From contig JACAEK010000041.1 of assembly GCA_013388895.1 (NCBI GenBank), positions 1-59,671 of the forward strand: a stretch of 59,671 bases of DNA. Direction: 5' to 3'. Each line of letters starts with the position of its first letter. Positions within the stretch are counted from its first letter, which is position 1. Below, piece after piece: positions 26,730 through 35,296 of this stretch. Under the pieces are notes generated by a model. The model was not told the DNA's origin. It saw only the letters and a list, made by a program, of their open reading frames with translations, and ran no database searches. The position numbers and the translations under genes are program-made. The DNA is from Candidatus Bathyarchaeota archaeon (GTDB taxonomy: Archaea; Thermoproteota; Bathyarchaeia; Bathyarchaeales; Bathycorpusculaceae).

Positions 26730-27065
26730 ATGTTGGAGAATTCTAATGGGAAGCTGCTGGTTTATGCTTCTGGGTTTATTTCCAGCGAGAAACGGTTTAG
26801 TTCTGTGAGTGATGCCGCGGAGAAGATTGCCAAATTGCTAAGTTTGAATTTTGAGGTCGTTACTTGCGAAGAAGAGGTTGCGCCTATTTATGTTTATTAC
26901 AAGAATGGCGAAGAAGACCCTGTTCCAATTTATTGTGATAAGGGTGAAAAAGCATCTCTTAAAGAGGTTTATTCAGCTTTAAGAAGCATGATGTTTGTTC
27001 TGTCTTTTCATCCCAGATATTCAGCGTTAAAACAAATGAGAAAAAGGATTATGCGGTTTTCCTAA
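26730..27065 (+). CDS. Small protein of unknown function
   Basis: The 111-residue protein starts at ATG 26730 with GGAGTGGGCG just upstream; a TTG at 26715 is also in frame. It is a compact alpha/beta protein (KLLVYASGFISSEKRFSSVSDAAEKIAKLL ... APIYVYYKNGEEDPVPIYCD) with a basic C-terminal helix. No family is recognised. Its last codons overlap the convergent gene at 27049-27375 by 17 bp. Confidence 0.6.
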   Translation: MLENSNGKLLVYASGFISSEKRFSSVSDAAEKIAKLLSLNFEVVTCEEEVAPIYVYYKNGEEDPVPIYCDKGEKASLKEVYSALRSMMFVLSFHPRYSALKQMRKRIMRFS

Positions 27066-27375
27066 ACTTGATGGACTGGTTGTCAAGCATTATTTCGTAA
27101 ATCTGGTTCACGTCAAATTCTATTCCCAGGCTTTCGTATTCTTGCTCAGTTAGGAACAGAATTATTTTTGGAATTGAGAATTCGGTTCTTGCTGGAAACA
27201 TTGGCAACTGTTGCTGCAAGGCTTGAAAAACATCTTGCACAACTTTTGCCTCTTCCGTCTGAGGTTTAACTACAAAGTGTGGAATCTGACGATCCTCAAT
27301 CAGCTCTATGCGTTTGCCCAGATTTCCGTCCAAATCGCGAATGGATTCAATTTTGTTTACTCTAACGCGAAACAT
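27049..27375 (-). CDS. Small protein, possibly arcadin-1-like
   Basis: The 108-residue protein begins FRVRVNKIESIRDLDGNLGKRIELIEDRQIPHFVV and later has SIPKIILFLTEQEYESLGIEFDVNQIYEIMLDNQSIKFR. The order and the YESLGIEFDVNQIY segment remind me of arcadin-1, a partner of crenactin in some archaea, but this is recollection and needs a profile search. No actin-like gene is in the window. It lies downstream of guaA on the same strand with a 53-bp gap. Confidence 0.65.
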   Translation of the reverse strand: MFRVRVNKIESIRDLDGNLGKRIELIEDRQIPHFVVKPQTEEAKVVQDVFQALQQQLPMFPARTEFSIPKIILFLTEQEYESLGIEFDVNQIYEIMLDNQSIKFRKTA

Positions 27376-27428
27376 GTTTCCTCAATAACGTAAAATTCAC
27401 ATTGCCTTATTACCTTTCCTAACGCAAG

Positions 27429-28643
27429 TTATTCCATTTCGATGGTTGCTGGTGGTTTCGGTGTCACATCATAATAGACTGTAGTCACGTCTGAGCATGC
27501 ATTAAGCGTTTCTTCTCCAATCTTGTTCAATGTTGACCAAGGTATTTCTGAAACCTGCGCCGTCAAGAAATCTTTCGTTTGTACAGACCGTATTCCCATA
27601 ACATAAGATTTTTTCTCTCCTAGATCCTTAATTGCGTAGAAAACTCGTGCAACGGCAGGTTTTTCGGCAATTATTTTTGCTTGAATCGAAACCAAGTTCT
27701 GAATGGCTGTTTGATGTAACTTACCATTCATAGTCTGCACTTTTATGCCAACAATTTCTCCGTACCGCCTCTTTCCACCTTCAACTCCAGTGGCTTTGTC
27801 TCTGAAAATTTTTACAAGTACGTTTCTTGAAGGGATATTAAGAAGCCGCGCTACAGTTTCCTTTATGTGAAGCATCGCAGATGACTCTCCGGTTTCTTCA
27901 TTGTCCACAATTACAGCAAAATATTGACTAGGCTTATGTTGCACCAGTTCTCGTTCTGTGATTGCAGTAGCCTTTTTCAGTGTCTCTAGTTTATCACGGC
28001 GAATCTCTCCCACCACACGCACAGACAAACCAGGTCCGGGAAAGGGCTGCCTTTCTGAAAGTTCGCTTGATAATTTGAGGTATCTTGCCACCATTCTAAC
28101 CTGCTCTTTGAACAACGTCACAATGGGTTCAACAACTTTGAAGCCGAATTGTTCCATGGGATCTATACCCATCTGCTCCAAGACGTTGTGTTGTGTTTTT
28201 ACGCCACCTACAGTCTCCATAATATCTGCACGAATTGTACCTTGCACAAGAACCTTACAGTCTTCTTTTTTTGCAACTTCGCCCAAAACCTTGTAGAAGG
28301 TTTCGCGGAACATTTTACGTTTCTCTTCAGCGTCCCTCAAGCCCTTCATGGCTTGCAGAAAACGTTCTCTAACATTGACTACTTTTGTAGGAACATTTAG
28401 AGGCGGCTGGGAAAGAATTCCGGCCACATGTTCAGGCTCGTCTTCTCGCATGAATGCATCGTCAAGTATTGCGCAAACGAGGTTCTCGCCTATGGCCATG
28501 TGTGTTAACACTGCGCATGTTGAACTGTCGACGCCACCCGAGACAGCAACTAATGCTCTTTCATTACAAATTTTCTTTTTTATTTCGGGGATTTCAGTGT
28601 CCACAAAGGCTTTAGGGTCAAACGTTTCCAAATCTGTCACCAC
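27429..28643 (-). CDS. guaA: GMP synthase, ATP-pyrophosphatase subunit
   Basis: The 404-residue protein adenylates XMP and aminates it to GMP using ammonia from a separate amidotransferase subunit, as in archaea with split GMP synthase. The PP-loop is VAVSGGVDSST; other motifs are LVQGTIRADIMET and ERQPFPGPGLSVRV. The C-terminal dimer domain is longer than usual but ends with a TTVYYDVTPKPPATIEME tail that fits. The glutaminase subunit is not in this window. GTG start at 28641-28643; the next GTG codon is an alternative. Confidence 0.94.
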   Translation of the reverse strand: MVTDLETFDPKAFVDTEIPEIKKKICNERALVAVSGGVDSSTCAVLTHMAIGENLVCAILDDAFMREDEPEHVAGILSQPPLNVPTKVVNVRERFLQAMKGLRDAEEKRKMFRETFYKVLGEVAKKEDCKVLVQGTIRADIMETVGGVKTQHNVLEQMGIDPMEQFGFKVVEPIVTLFKEQVRMVARYLKLSSELSERQPFPGPGLSVRVVGEIRRDKLETLKKATAITERELVQHKPSQYFAVIVDNEETGESSAMLHIKETVARLLNIPSRNVLVKIFRDKATGVEGGKRRYGEIVGIKVQTMNGKLHQTAIQNLVSIQAKIIAEKPAVARVFYAIKDLGEKKSYVMGIRSVQTKDFLTAQVSEIPWSTLNKIGEETLNACSDVTTVYYDVTPKPPATIEME

Positions 28644-28892
28644 TCTAAATCATTAACTGATTTCGTGTTTTCACAATTTATCATTTTCCACCGTTCAACT
28701 TTATGCTTTCTGGCTGTTCACAATATTTTCATCAAACAATAAAATTACTCACGTTCGAATAGCCAATTTCCAAACTATTCTTTAAAAACTGCTAACTCAT
28801 TACAGGGGAGAAACATGGCTGGACACTTTCTTTAACGAGTTAAAGTTTTTCTGCTTTAGAACCTCTATACTAGAAGACACAGTGTGATTTCA

Positions 28893-29225
28893 ATGAAGAC
28901 TGAGGAAATTAAGGTTCTAAACGAGGCTTTGAAGGAGCTGAACGAGAGTTATGGAGATTTACTGCAAGCAATGACCGAAACGACAAAAGAAGTAAGGGCT
29001 ACAAAAAATCTGTGGAGAAAAGGAAGCAACTCGTTTTTGATAAAAGTTGGTTTGGCATTGATAGCCTTCCCAGATCCGACCATAAGCGACGTAATAGGCG
29101 CAGCATTAGTCGCAGCTGGAACAGTTCAAATGGGTATTCGCAAACGCACGCTATACGCTGAAGATGTGTACAAATCGTTCAACAACACGTTTAAAGACAT
29201 GGTAAACGTCAAAAACAGCCTTTAA
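28893..29225 (+). CDS. Small protein with a central hydrophobic segment, unknown function
   Basis: The 110-residue protein has an N-terminal amphipathic helix (KVLNEALKELNESYGDLLQAMTETTKEV), a central hydrophobic stretch (SFLIKVGLALIAFPDPTISDVIGAALVAAGTVQMGI) that could be a membrane hairpin, and a polar C-terminal helix. ATG 28893 is preferred over ATG 28884. It is unrelated to the genes around it. The 240-bp gap upstream holds no visible gene. Confidence 0.6.
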   Translation: MKTEEIKVLNEALKELNESYGDLLQAMTETTKEVRATKNLWRKGSNSFLIKVGLALIAFPDPTISDVIGAALVAAGTVQMGIRKRTLYAEDVYKSFNNTFKDMVNVKNSL

Positions 29226-29240
29226 CAATTCGAAGTCCTA

Positions 29241-29252
29241 ACTAACTTTTAT
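29241..29252 (+). promoter_or_regulatory. TATA-like box upstream of the RHH gene
   Basis: AACTTTTATATTTG ends about 50 bp before the ATG at 29303, and a strong GGGGGA ribosome site lies between them. The region is only 15-30 bp after the preceding stop codon, so the RHH gene probably has its own promoter. Confidence 0.4.
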
Positions 29253-29302
29253 ATTTGCTGCATGTTATATGCATAAAATGTTTAGGGGGAAACATTGGCA
29301 TC

Positions 29303-29455
29303 ATGAAACTTGTTACCGTTTTATTGCCAGAAGCCTATTTAGAAGGATTAGATGAGCTTGTTAGGGCTAATATGTATCCCAGCAGAAGCTCAGCCATCAG
29401 GTCAGCCGTCAGAGATTTGCTCAAAAAAGAGCTCTGGGAAAGAAGAGAAAGATAA
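29303..29455 (+). CDS. CopG-like ribbon-helix-helix DNA-binding protein
   Basis: The 50-residue protein fits the ribbon-helix-helix fold: a beta strand (KLVTVLLPEAYLEGLDELV), then a helix-turn-helix pair with the RSSAIRSAVRDLLKKEL motif. These dimeric proteins bind short palindromes. The Met at 29303 starts the strand directly; upstream in-frame residues read like untranslated leader. No toxin gene is adjacent, so an antitoxin role is not supported. Confidence 0.75.
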   Translation: MKLVTVLLPEAYLEGLDELVRANMYPSRSSAIRSAVRDLLKKELWERRER

Positions 29456-29487
29456 CTTCTCTCCTGCTCTCTGTTTTTTAAACATTA

Positions 29488-30264
29488 TTATTCTATTTTG
29501 GCGAGAGCTTGAATCTCCCTTGCAGATTTTTCAGGGTTTTCAGCCTGCGCTATTGACCTTCCCACGATGAGATAGCGAGCACCTGCCTTTAGGGCAGCGG
29601 TTATTTCTCCGCCTTGAGCACCAATTCCAGGCGAATATATTGGAACTTTATCGCTAAGAATTTCGTGCACTTCTCTGATCTTTTCTGGATATGTGGCTCC
29701 TGCAACTGCGCCGTCAGCTTCTAGTTTCAAGGCTTTTTTTGCAAAGGAAACGTATTGCAGCGTTTTCTTGCCTTCAGTGTCGATTATTGTTTGTCCGTAG
29801 CCTTCGTCTGCTCCCTTGTGGCTCATGTAAACAAGAAGAATTACGCCGCGCTGATGTTTGCGTGCCACATCGAAGATGGGTTTTAAGCCTTCTTCCCATC
29901 CAATGAATGGGTTAGCGATTAAAGCGTCGAAGCCAGAAGCATAATAGTATTCGGCTATGACTTGATTTGTTGCGCCAATGTCATTTACCTTGCAGTCCAT
30001 AATCGCTAAGAGACCTAAATCGTGAGCCTTTTTCACAAGTTTTTGAACGCCGTCAAACGTGCCGAGCGGAAGAACTAGGTGATGGTTGATTTTCAATGCA
30101 CAAATGTGAGGATGCACAGCATCTAATACGCGTTCAGCTTTAGTGAAGAGATTTTCACGATTTTCTGGTCTTTCAAAGGGAAAGTCCAGAGACAAAATAA
30201 TGCTAGAATTTCTGCTTTTTGATGCTTGTTCTATTTTCACGCGGAAAGACAAGGCTAACACCAC
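29488..30264 (-). CDS. pyrF: Orotidine 5'-phosphate decarboxylase
   Basis: The 258-residue enzyme catalyses the last step of UMP synthesis. The catalytic charged network is in IMDCKVNDIGATN (Lys-Asp-x-x-Asp type) and the phosphate-binding end is SPGIGAQGG and LIVGRSIAQAENPEKSA. An N-terminal stretch of about 20 residues before RNSSIILSLDFPF is longer than in many homologues. No other pyrimidine gene is adjacent. Confidence 0.94.
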   Translation of the reverse strand: MVLALSFRVKIEQASKSRNSSIILSLDFPFERPENRENLFTKAERVLDAVHPHICALKINHHLVLPLGTFDGVQKLVKKAHDLGLLAIMDCKVNDIGATNQVIAEYYYASGFDALIANPFIGWEEGLKPIFDVARKHQRGVILLVYMSHKGADEGYGQTIIDTEGKKTLQYVSFAKKALKLEADGAVAGATYPEKIREVHEILSDKVPIYSPGIGAQGGEITAALKAGARYLIVGRSIAQAENPEKSAREIQALAKIE

Positions 30265-30434
30265 TCTCCATTAGAGAGGTAAGCTAAAAACTTTTACCAT
30301 TTCATTTTCATTTTCCATCAAACGCTACACTTTTCAACACCAATGAGAATTATCGCTTTTTCCTGTGATTCTAACATGCGCATTTATTAGTTAATCTAAA
30401 CTAATGAAAATAATATCCTGAAGGTGACGCTTCA

Positions 30435-31322
30435 ATGCATAAAGAGCAACTTCAGCTCAAAGGCACAAGGCACCTGCAAATGGCTTTAGGCATTACTATA
30501 GCATTCTTTTTTATAGAGCTCGCTGGGGGAATCTTTACACAAAGCTTGGCTCTTTTGGCAGATTCATGGCACATGTTAAGCGACGCGTCCGCCTTAACTT
30601 TTGCATTGATAGCAGCGTGGATTGCCAGGAAACCTATTGACTTGAGGAAAACGTTTGGCTATTATAGGGTGGAAATTTTAGCCGCTTTTCTTAACGGCAT
30701 CTTTTTGTGGGCAGTAGTCATCTTCATTTTTTACGAGGCAATTCTGCGAATCCAAAACCCTGACGTAGTAGTTAAGAGTTTAGACATGTTCATCATAGCC
30801 CTCGCTGGTCTTGTAGCCAATGGAATATCTATGATTATTCTGTCAAAGTCAAAGGAAGAAAGCCTAAACATTAAAGGCGCTTTTCTCCATGTTTTAACAG
30901 ACACATTAGGTTCTGTGGCTGCCATTTCTGCTGGGTTGATCATGATTTTCACTGGTTGGTATCAGGCAGACTCTTTAGCCAGCATTTTGTTAGGCGCACT
31001 GATTTTTTATAGCTCTTCGAAGCTTGTTCGTGAGTCTATGAACGTTCTTTTGGAAGGAGTTCCGCGTGGCATCGATGTAAATGCTGTGGAGCGAAAAATA
31101 ATGGAGTTTGAGGGCGTCAAAGAAGTCCATGATCTGCATGTGTGGTGTATGACTCCAACCAAAATCTGTGCCATGAGCTGCCATTGTGTAATAGAAGCGA
31201 ATGTTGATAGGAAGAAGTTCATCTCAGATTTGATTAAAGCGCTGAAGGAGGAGTTTGGGATAGATCACACGACTGTCCAGATTGAGGAAGAAGGCTACCC
31301 GAAAGCTGTCAGCGAACACTAG
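30435..31322 (+). CDS. Cation diffusion facilitator (zinc/cobalt-type metal exporter)
   Basis: The 295-residue protein has six predicted membrane helices and a C-terminal cytoplasmic domain. The two metal-site HxxxD pairs are visible: HMLSD in LADSWHMLSDASALTF (helix 2) and HVLTD in GAFLHVLTDTLGSVAA (helix 5). This combination is typical of zinc exporters of the ZitB/CzcD group. The C-terminal domain (EVHDLHVWCMTPTKICAMSCHCVIEA) has extra Cys and His that could sense metal. The start follows GGTGACGCTTCA. Confidence 0.93.
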   Translation: MHKEQLQLKGTRHLQMALGITIAFFFIELAGGIFTQSLALLADSWHMLSDASALTFALIAAWIARKPIDLRKTFGYYRVEILAAFLNGIFLWAVVIFIFYEAILRIQNPDVVVKSLDMFIIALAGLVANGISMIILSKSKEESLNIKGAFLHVLTDTLGSVAAISAGLIMIFTGWYQADSLASILLGALIFYSSSKLVRESMNVLLEGVPRGIDVNAVERKIMEFEGVKEVHDLHVWCMTPTKICAMSCHCVIEANVDRKKFISDLIKALKEEFGIDHTTVQIEEEGYPKAVSEH

Positions 31323-31353
31323 AACGTGGCTGCAAGTAGAGCGGTGAAAAGAT

Positions 31354-31933
31354 GTGAGTTCAAACTGCGAAGAATGGGACCGAATCTACAGAAAATATCC
31401 GCTTGAGTCTTTACAGTGGGAACTTGGCAAACCAAGAAAATTCTGGTAAACCTCGTAGAAAAAGGCGTCATAAAGAAAGGTAAAGCCCTAGACATATGTT
31501 GCGGAGCTGGAACCAACACTGTCTATCTAGCCAAGAAAGGTTTTGAAGTAACAGGAATCGACATTTCATCAAAGGCCATAGAATATGCAACGGAGAAGGC
31601 AAAACAGGCAAATGTTAACATAGACTCATAATGCAGAATTTCCTGAAGCTACCATTTAAAGATGGCGAATTTGATTTTGTTTTCGACATGGTCTGTTTTC
31701 ATCACGTGGAGATAGAGGACGGAGACATGTTCATAACAGGCTTACGTCGCGTCTTGAAGAAGAGCGGCATCTATTTGCTGGTTTGCTTCAGTTACAGAAA
31801 CGGTCCATCAGGGAACCATTTCACTAAAAAGTAGTTAATCGAACTTTTCTCAGACTATTTCAAGATAAAAGAAATTAAGCATATTGCCTCAAAAGAGGCA
31901 ACAGTTTTGTGCGTTATTTCTATTCTGTCTTGA
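31354..31933 (+). pseudogene. Decayed class I SAM-dependent methyltransferase
   Basis: The fragments together make one methyltransferase of about 190 residues. A GTG start at 31354 gives WDRIYRKYPLESLQWELGKP; a shift at the A run 31437-31440 leads to ALDICCGAGTNTVYLAKKGFEVTGIDIS (motif I). A second shift near 31625-31630 leads to FLKLPFKDGEFDFVFDMVCFHHVE. A TAG at 31832-31834 then interrupts FTKK/LIELFSDYFKIKEIKHIASKE. Two frameshifts plus a nonsense codon argue for a pseudogene rather than sequencing error alone. Confidence 0.75.
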
Positions 31934-31953
31934 TGGAAAGAAAGTAATGCGCA

Positions 31954-32607
31954 TTAATCAAATGTGAATGCTGACGGACAAATCTTGTTCAAAACGCATC
32001 CTGCACAGTTAGGCTTCTTTGCTGTGCACACTCTTCTGCCGTGAAATATTAGCAGGTCTGTGATTCGCATCCACTTGTTTTTGGGCACTATCTGCATCAA
32101 ATCCGCCTCTATCTTGTTCGGGTCTTCATTCTCAGTAAGCCCAAGCCTCTGAGCTAGCCTACGCACATGTGTGTCCACTGCAATTCCCTCAACCACGCCA
32201 TAAGCATGTGACAAGACAATGTTTGCAGTTTTTCTGGCAACTCCTGGAAGCTCAAGCATTTCCTCCATTGTACGCGGAACCTGCAAGTTAAACTTGTCAA
32301 TTAGCATTTTGCAGCATCCTTTGATGTTTCTGGTTTTGTTTCTGAAGAATCCTGTGCTTCTTATGTCGTTTTCAAGTTCTTTCACATCTGCCTTAACGTA
32401 ATCTTCTGGTGTCCGATATTTCTTGAATAATGTTTTTGTAACTATGTTTACGCGTTCGTCGGTGCATTGGGCTGAAAGAATAGTGGCTATCAGAAGCTCT
32501 AAGGGATTAGAATGGTGCAAGGCTACTTTAGCATCTGGATGCTCCTTCTCAAGTAGCTGAATAATCTTTGACACTTTGGTTTTCTTGTCTGAAGGTTTTT
32601 TCGCCAA
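31954..32607 (-). CDS. nth: Endonuclease III (DNA glycosylase/AP lyase)
   Basis: The 217-residue base-excision repair enzyme removes oxidised pyrimidines. The helix-hairpin-helix and catalytic Lys are in LPGVARKTANIVLSHAYG and the catalytic Asp in IAVDTHVRRLAQRLGL. The C-terminal 4Fe-4S cluster is intact (C-x6-C-x2-C-x5-C in VCTAKKPNCAGCVLNKICP). Length is typical. Confidence 0.96.
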   Translation of the reverse strand: MAKKPSDKKTKVSKIIQLLEKEHPDAKVALHHSNPLELLIATILSAQCTDERVNIVTKTLFKKYRTPEDYVKADVKELENDIRSTGFFRNKTRNIKGCCKMLIDKFNLQVPRTMEEMLELPGVARKTANIVLSHAYGVVEGIAVDTHVRRLAQRLGLTENEDPNKIEADLMQIVPKNKWMRITDLLIFHGRRVCTAKKPNCAGCVLNKICPSAFTFD

Positions 32608-32709
32608 AGGCTACAGCCTCTCTTGATTTATAGAGAAACTTTTCCGTTAATTAGTCTTATAGAAAGCTTTTACTTTTCAAAAAACCAAATGCTTCACGAG
32701 GTGATGTTT

Positions 32710-32859
32710 GTGGATGTTAAGCTTCTTGTTGACGGCGAGGAAATAGACCTAAACGAGTTTGTTGTCAAAGTCTTAGGCGGAACCATTGCAGGCGCAGTTA
32801 CTTCCTTAAGAGGGATAAAGAAGGATTGGAAAAAAATCGAGTTGACAGTAACAAAATAG
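32710..32859 (+). CDS. Small conserved-looking protein of unknown function
   Basis: The protein of about 49 residues starts at GTG 32710 with GAGGTGAT just upstream (ATG codons at 32689 and 32704 are also in frame). It is one compact alpha/beta unit (DVKLLVDGEEIDLNEFVVKVLGGTIAGAVTSLRGIKKDWKKIELTVTK). The pattern of a strand, helix, Gly-rich turn and strand is protein-like, but no family is recognised. Confidence 0.65.
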   Translation: MDVKLLVDGEEIDLNEFVVKVLGGTIAGAVTSLRGIKKDWKKIELTVTK

Positions 32860-32873
32860 AAACAGTGCTAATG

Positions 32874-33428
32874 TTATCCATGTGCGTCTACACGAATCTC
32901 TATTTGGGCAAACAATTCTCTTTTTGCCTTGCAGATCGGACAAATGTAGGGCGGTTCTTCACGGAAAACCACGTAGCCACATTGTTTGCAGTACCACAAT
33001 TTTAGTTTAATCTCAGCAGCAGATTCTTGAGGCGTTACCTCAATTTTTTCGACTGGTTTTTCAGCAGAAGGCTCTACCGAAGCTATTCCATAGGCTCGAA
33101 TCTGCTTTTCCATTGGTCTCCGCTCAGGAACTGGCAGAATCGGAGTTTTGCCCTCATACAAGTCTTTTCTAACGTAAAGGGCGCAATAACAGGCGCCATA
33201 TTCTTGAACGTCTGGGTCTCTGTAATCGCAAGGGCAGATTATGTCTCTGTCAAGCTCGAACTTTCCAGTGGCAAGTCTGCATGGACAAAAGGGATATCCG
33301 TAACGCTCCTCATTGCGCTTAAGTCCCTCTAAAAGATCGTTAAGAAAGACGGGGTCTGGATGCAGGTAATAACCGTAAGTTTTTGCGTCGCTTTCAGCTC
33401 TCCGTCGCACTTGTTCCAAAGTTATCAA
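32874..33428 (-). CDS. Ferredoxin:thioredoxin reductase catalytic-type protein fused to a rubredoxin-like domain
   Basis: Residues 1-100 match the FTR beta chain: CPC at 48-50, CPC at 65-67 and CYC at 80-82. These are the Cys that hold the 4Fe-4S cluster and the redox-active disulfide in the family. An Ala/Glu/Pro linker leads to a C-terminal rubredoxin-like knuckle pair (LWYCKQCGYV ... YICPICKAKR) that should bind one iron or zinc. The family passes electrons from ferredoxin to a thiol protein; the fused rubredoxin domain could serve as donor. It overlaps the upstream glutaredoxin-like gene by 4 bp and was therefore probably co-translated with it. Confidence 0.88.
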   Translation of the reverse strand: MITLEQVRRRAESDAKTYGYYLHPDPVFLNDLLEGLKRNEERYGYPFCPCRLATGKFELDRDIICPCDYRDPDVQEYGACYCALYVRKDLYEGKTPILPVPERRPMEKQIRAYGIASVEPSAEKPVEKIEVTPQESAAEIKLKLWYCKQCGYVVFREEPPYICPICKAKRELFAQIEIRVDAHG

Positions 33429-33718
33429 ATTTCTAAAGCCTCCGTTATCTTGTCTTTGCGGAAGCCGTTGATCAAAATTTTATCGTCTATTATTATTGCT
33501 GGATAGCTTAAGCGTCCACCCTTTTTCAGAATGTCTTGGCTGATTTTTGCCTTGTCTTCGTCGTTGCAAAGATCAACATCAACATATTCGTATTCGATGT
33601 GGTTATCTTTCAAGAAATCTTTTGCCATTTTGCACCAAGCACATGTGCTTATTGCATATATCAGAACTTTGTGCGTTGTATTTTTACCAGAAACCTTAAC
33701 GACATCCATTCTTTTCAC
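33425..33718 (-). CDS. Glutaredoxin-like thiol oxidoreductase
   Basis: The 97-residue thioredoxin-fold protein has the active-site CAWC in AISTCAWCKMAKDFLKDNHIEYEYVDVDL and the cis-Pro in LSYPAIIIDD. Its end overlaps the start of the FTR-rubredoxin gene by 4 bp, making it the likely disulfide substrate of that reductase. The start is ATG at 33716-33718; the conserved fold begins at about residue 16, and the Met at residue 4 is an alternative. Confidence 0.9.
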   Translation of the reverse strand: MKRMDVVKVSGKNTTHKVLIYAISTCAWCKMAKDFLKDNHIEYEYVDVDLCNDEDKAKISQDILKKGGRLSYPAIIIDDKILINGFRKDKITEALEI

Positions 33719-33799
33719 TTGTTTATTTTCTAGGTTTGGTGTTCAATATAACGGTTTAGTAAGAAAAACCGAGAACAAAGTAACGAAAAAATGAGTTGT

Positions 33800-35173
33800 C
33801 TAGGCTTCTCTTAGGCTTCCAAATGCCCTTTGAACGACCTCTGACATTGCAGGGTGAATATGCATAGCTCTGATGATGGGAAGGAAAGTTTTGTCTCCAC
33901 AGATCATGACGTTTATGATTTCTTGAATTAGCGATGAGGCAAAAGGTCCTATTATGTGCCCGCCCAAAAGCTTTCCAGTCTCTTGTTCAACAATGACTTT
34001 CACAAATCCTTCTGGATTGCCCATAGCAGCGCCTAAGGCTGTGTCCTTGTATAGGGCTTTGCCAACTAGGATTTTGTATCCCCTTTGTTTCGCTTCTGCC
34101 TCTTTTAGGCCTACTGAGGCGACTTGTGGATGTGTGAAAATGGCGTGAGGCGCTGCCGAATAGTCCATTTGTGCTTTGTGTTCGTGGACTGCGTTGTGCC
34201 AGGCAATTTCTGCTTCGTAGTTGGCTACGTGCTTAAACATTTCTTTGCCAATGGCATCGCCAAAAGCCCATATATTCTTCTTACTAGTTTCCAAATATTC
34301 GTTTACCTTCACATAGCCTCTCTCATCCAACTGCACTCCAGTCTTCTCTGGTTTAAGCAAGTCAGAATTGGGAACGCGTCCAGCAGCAACCAATAAGGCT
34401 TCGGCGGAAAACTCTTTCAGCTTGCCAGTTTCCCGATTTTTTGCCACGACAGTTTTGACGCCGTTTTTCTCATACGCCTCTGTTGCCTCATAACTTGTGA
34501 ATATAGTCATCCTTTTTTCCAGTTCTGGCTTGAGCAAGTCGGAAATTTCAGGTTCTTCGTCGGGCACTAATCTATGGCTTCTTTGAAGAATTGCAACCCG
34601 CGTGCCCATGCTTGCGAAAAAGTGGCTGTACTCTGCGGCTATGTATCCTCCGCCTATTATGAGCATGGTTTTAGGCGGCTGCTCAAGCTCCAAAACAGTG
34701 TCGCTTGTTAAATAATCTATTTTTTCTATGCCTTTAATTGGTGGAATTCCAGGTCTTGCACCTGAAACAATGAAAATTCTGTCTCCTCTTATTGTTTGTT
34801 CGCCTATTTTCATTGTGTAATCTGAGATGAATTCGCCAACTGTTTTGAACCAGACTAGGTTCGGCGTAGCTTCTACTGCTTTAGCTTGATGTTGAGAATC
34901 TTCGTTGACAAAATCGTGCATACGCTTCATTATGTTTCTGAAGTTTACTGAGTCAAGTCTTGCGTTTACGCCTACCTTGTTTGCTTCTTGAATCGTTGCA
35001 ACTACGTCAGCGGGGTAAACGAGCATTTTTGACGGGATGCATCCGCGGTTTACACATGTTCCGCCCATGGGTCCAATTTCAACAACTGCTGTTTTCATGC
35101 CATGGTTAACTGCGTTTGAAGCAACATTCATCCCAGAACCAGAACCAATCACTATCACATCAAATTTTTCCAT
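33800..35173 (-). CDS. Dihydrolipoamide dehydrogenase-like FAD disulfide oxidoreductase
   Basis: The 457-residue protein is a class I pyridine-nucleotide disulfide oxidoreductase. It has FAD motif VIVIGSGSGMNVASNA, redox-active Cys40 and Cys45 in GGTCVNRGCIPSKM, an NAD(P)H motif IIGGGYIAAEYSHFFASMG, and the C-terminal catalytic His in HIHPAMSEVVQ. It resembles dihydrolipoamide, mycothione and mercuric reductases; the substrate is not fixed by sequence. No 2-oxoacid dehydrogenase genes are nearby. Its position upstream of the glutaredoxin/FTR pair on the same strand suggests a thiol-redox role. Confidence 0.9.
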   Translation of the reverse strand: MEKFDVIVIGSGSGMNVASNAVNHGMKTAVVEIGPMGGTCVNRGCIPSKMLVYPADVVATIQEANKVGVNARLDSVNFRNIMKRMHDFVNEDSQHQAKAVEATPNLVWFKTVGEFISDYTMKIGEQTIRGDRIFIVSGARPGIPPIKGIEKIDYLTSDTVLELEQPPKTMLIIGGGYIAAEYSHFFASMGTRVAILQRSHRLVPDEEPEISDLLKPELEKRMTIFTSYEATEAYEKNGVKTVVAKNRETGKLKEFSAEALLVAAGRVPNSDLLKPEKTGVQLDERGYVKVNEYLETSKKNIWAFGDAIGKEMFKHVANYEAEIAWHNAVHEHKAQMDYSAAPHAIFTHPQVASVGLKEAEAKQRGYKILVGKALYKDTALGAAMGNPEGFVKVIVEQETGKLLGGHIIGPFASSLIQEIINVMICGDKTFLPIIRAMHIHPAMSEVVQRAFGSLREA

Positions 35174-35296
35174 AACGTTTCACCGACACAAGTATGAATG
35201 CTACTATGATTAAGTGCTTCTTTTTGCTTTAAAAACTATGTCGTAAGGCGCAGTAATGGAAAATTATTTAGACTTGTAATTGCAGATTCTGCTTTG

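Noticed and set aside
31832-31834. TAG in the methyltransferase as a pyrrolysine codon
   Set aside because: Two other frameshifts in the same gene show decay, TAG ends other genes in this window (for example the tail at 168-170), and no Pyl genes are seen here.
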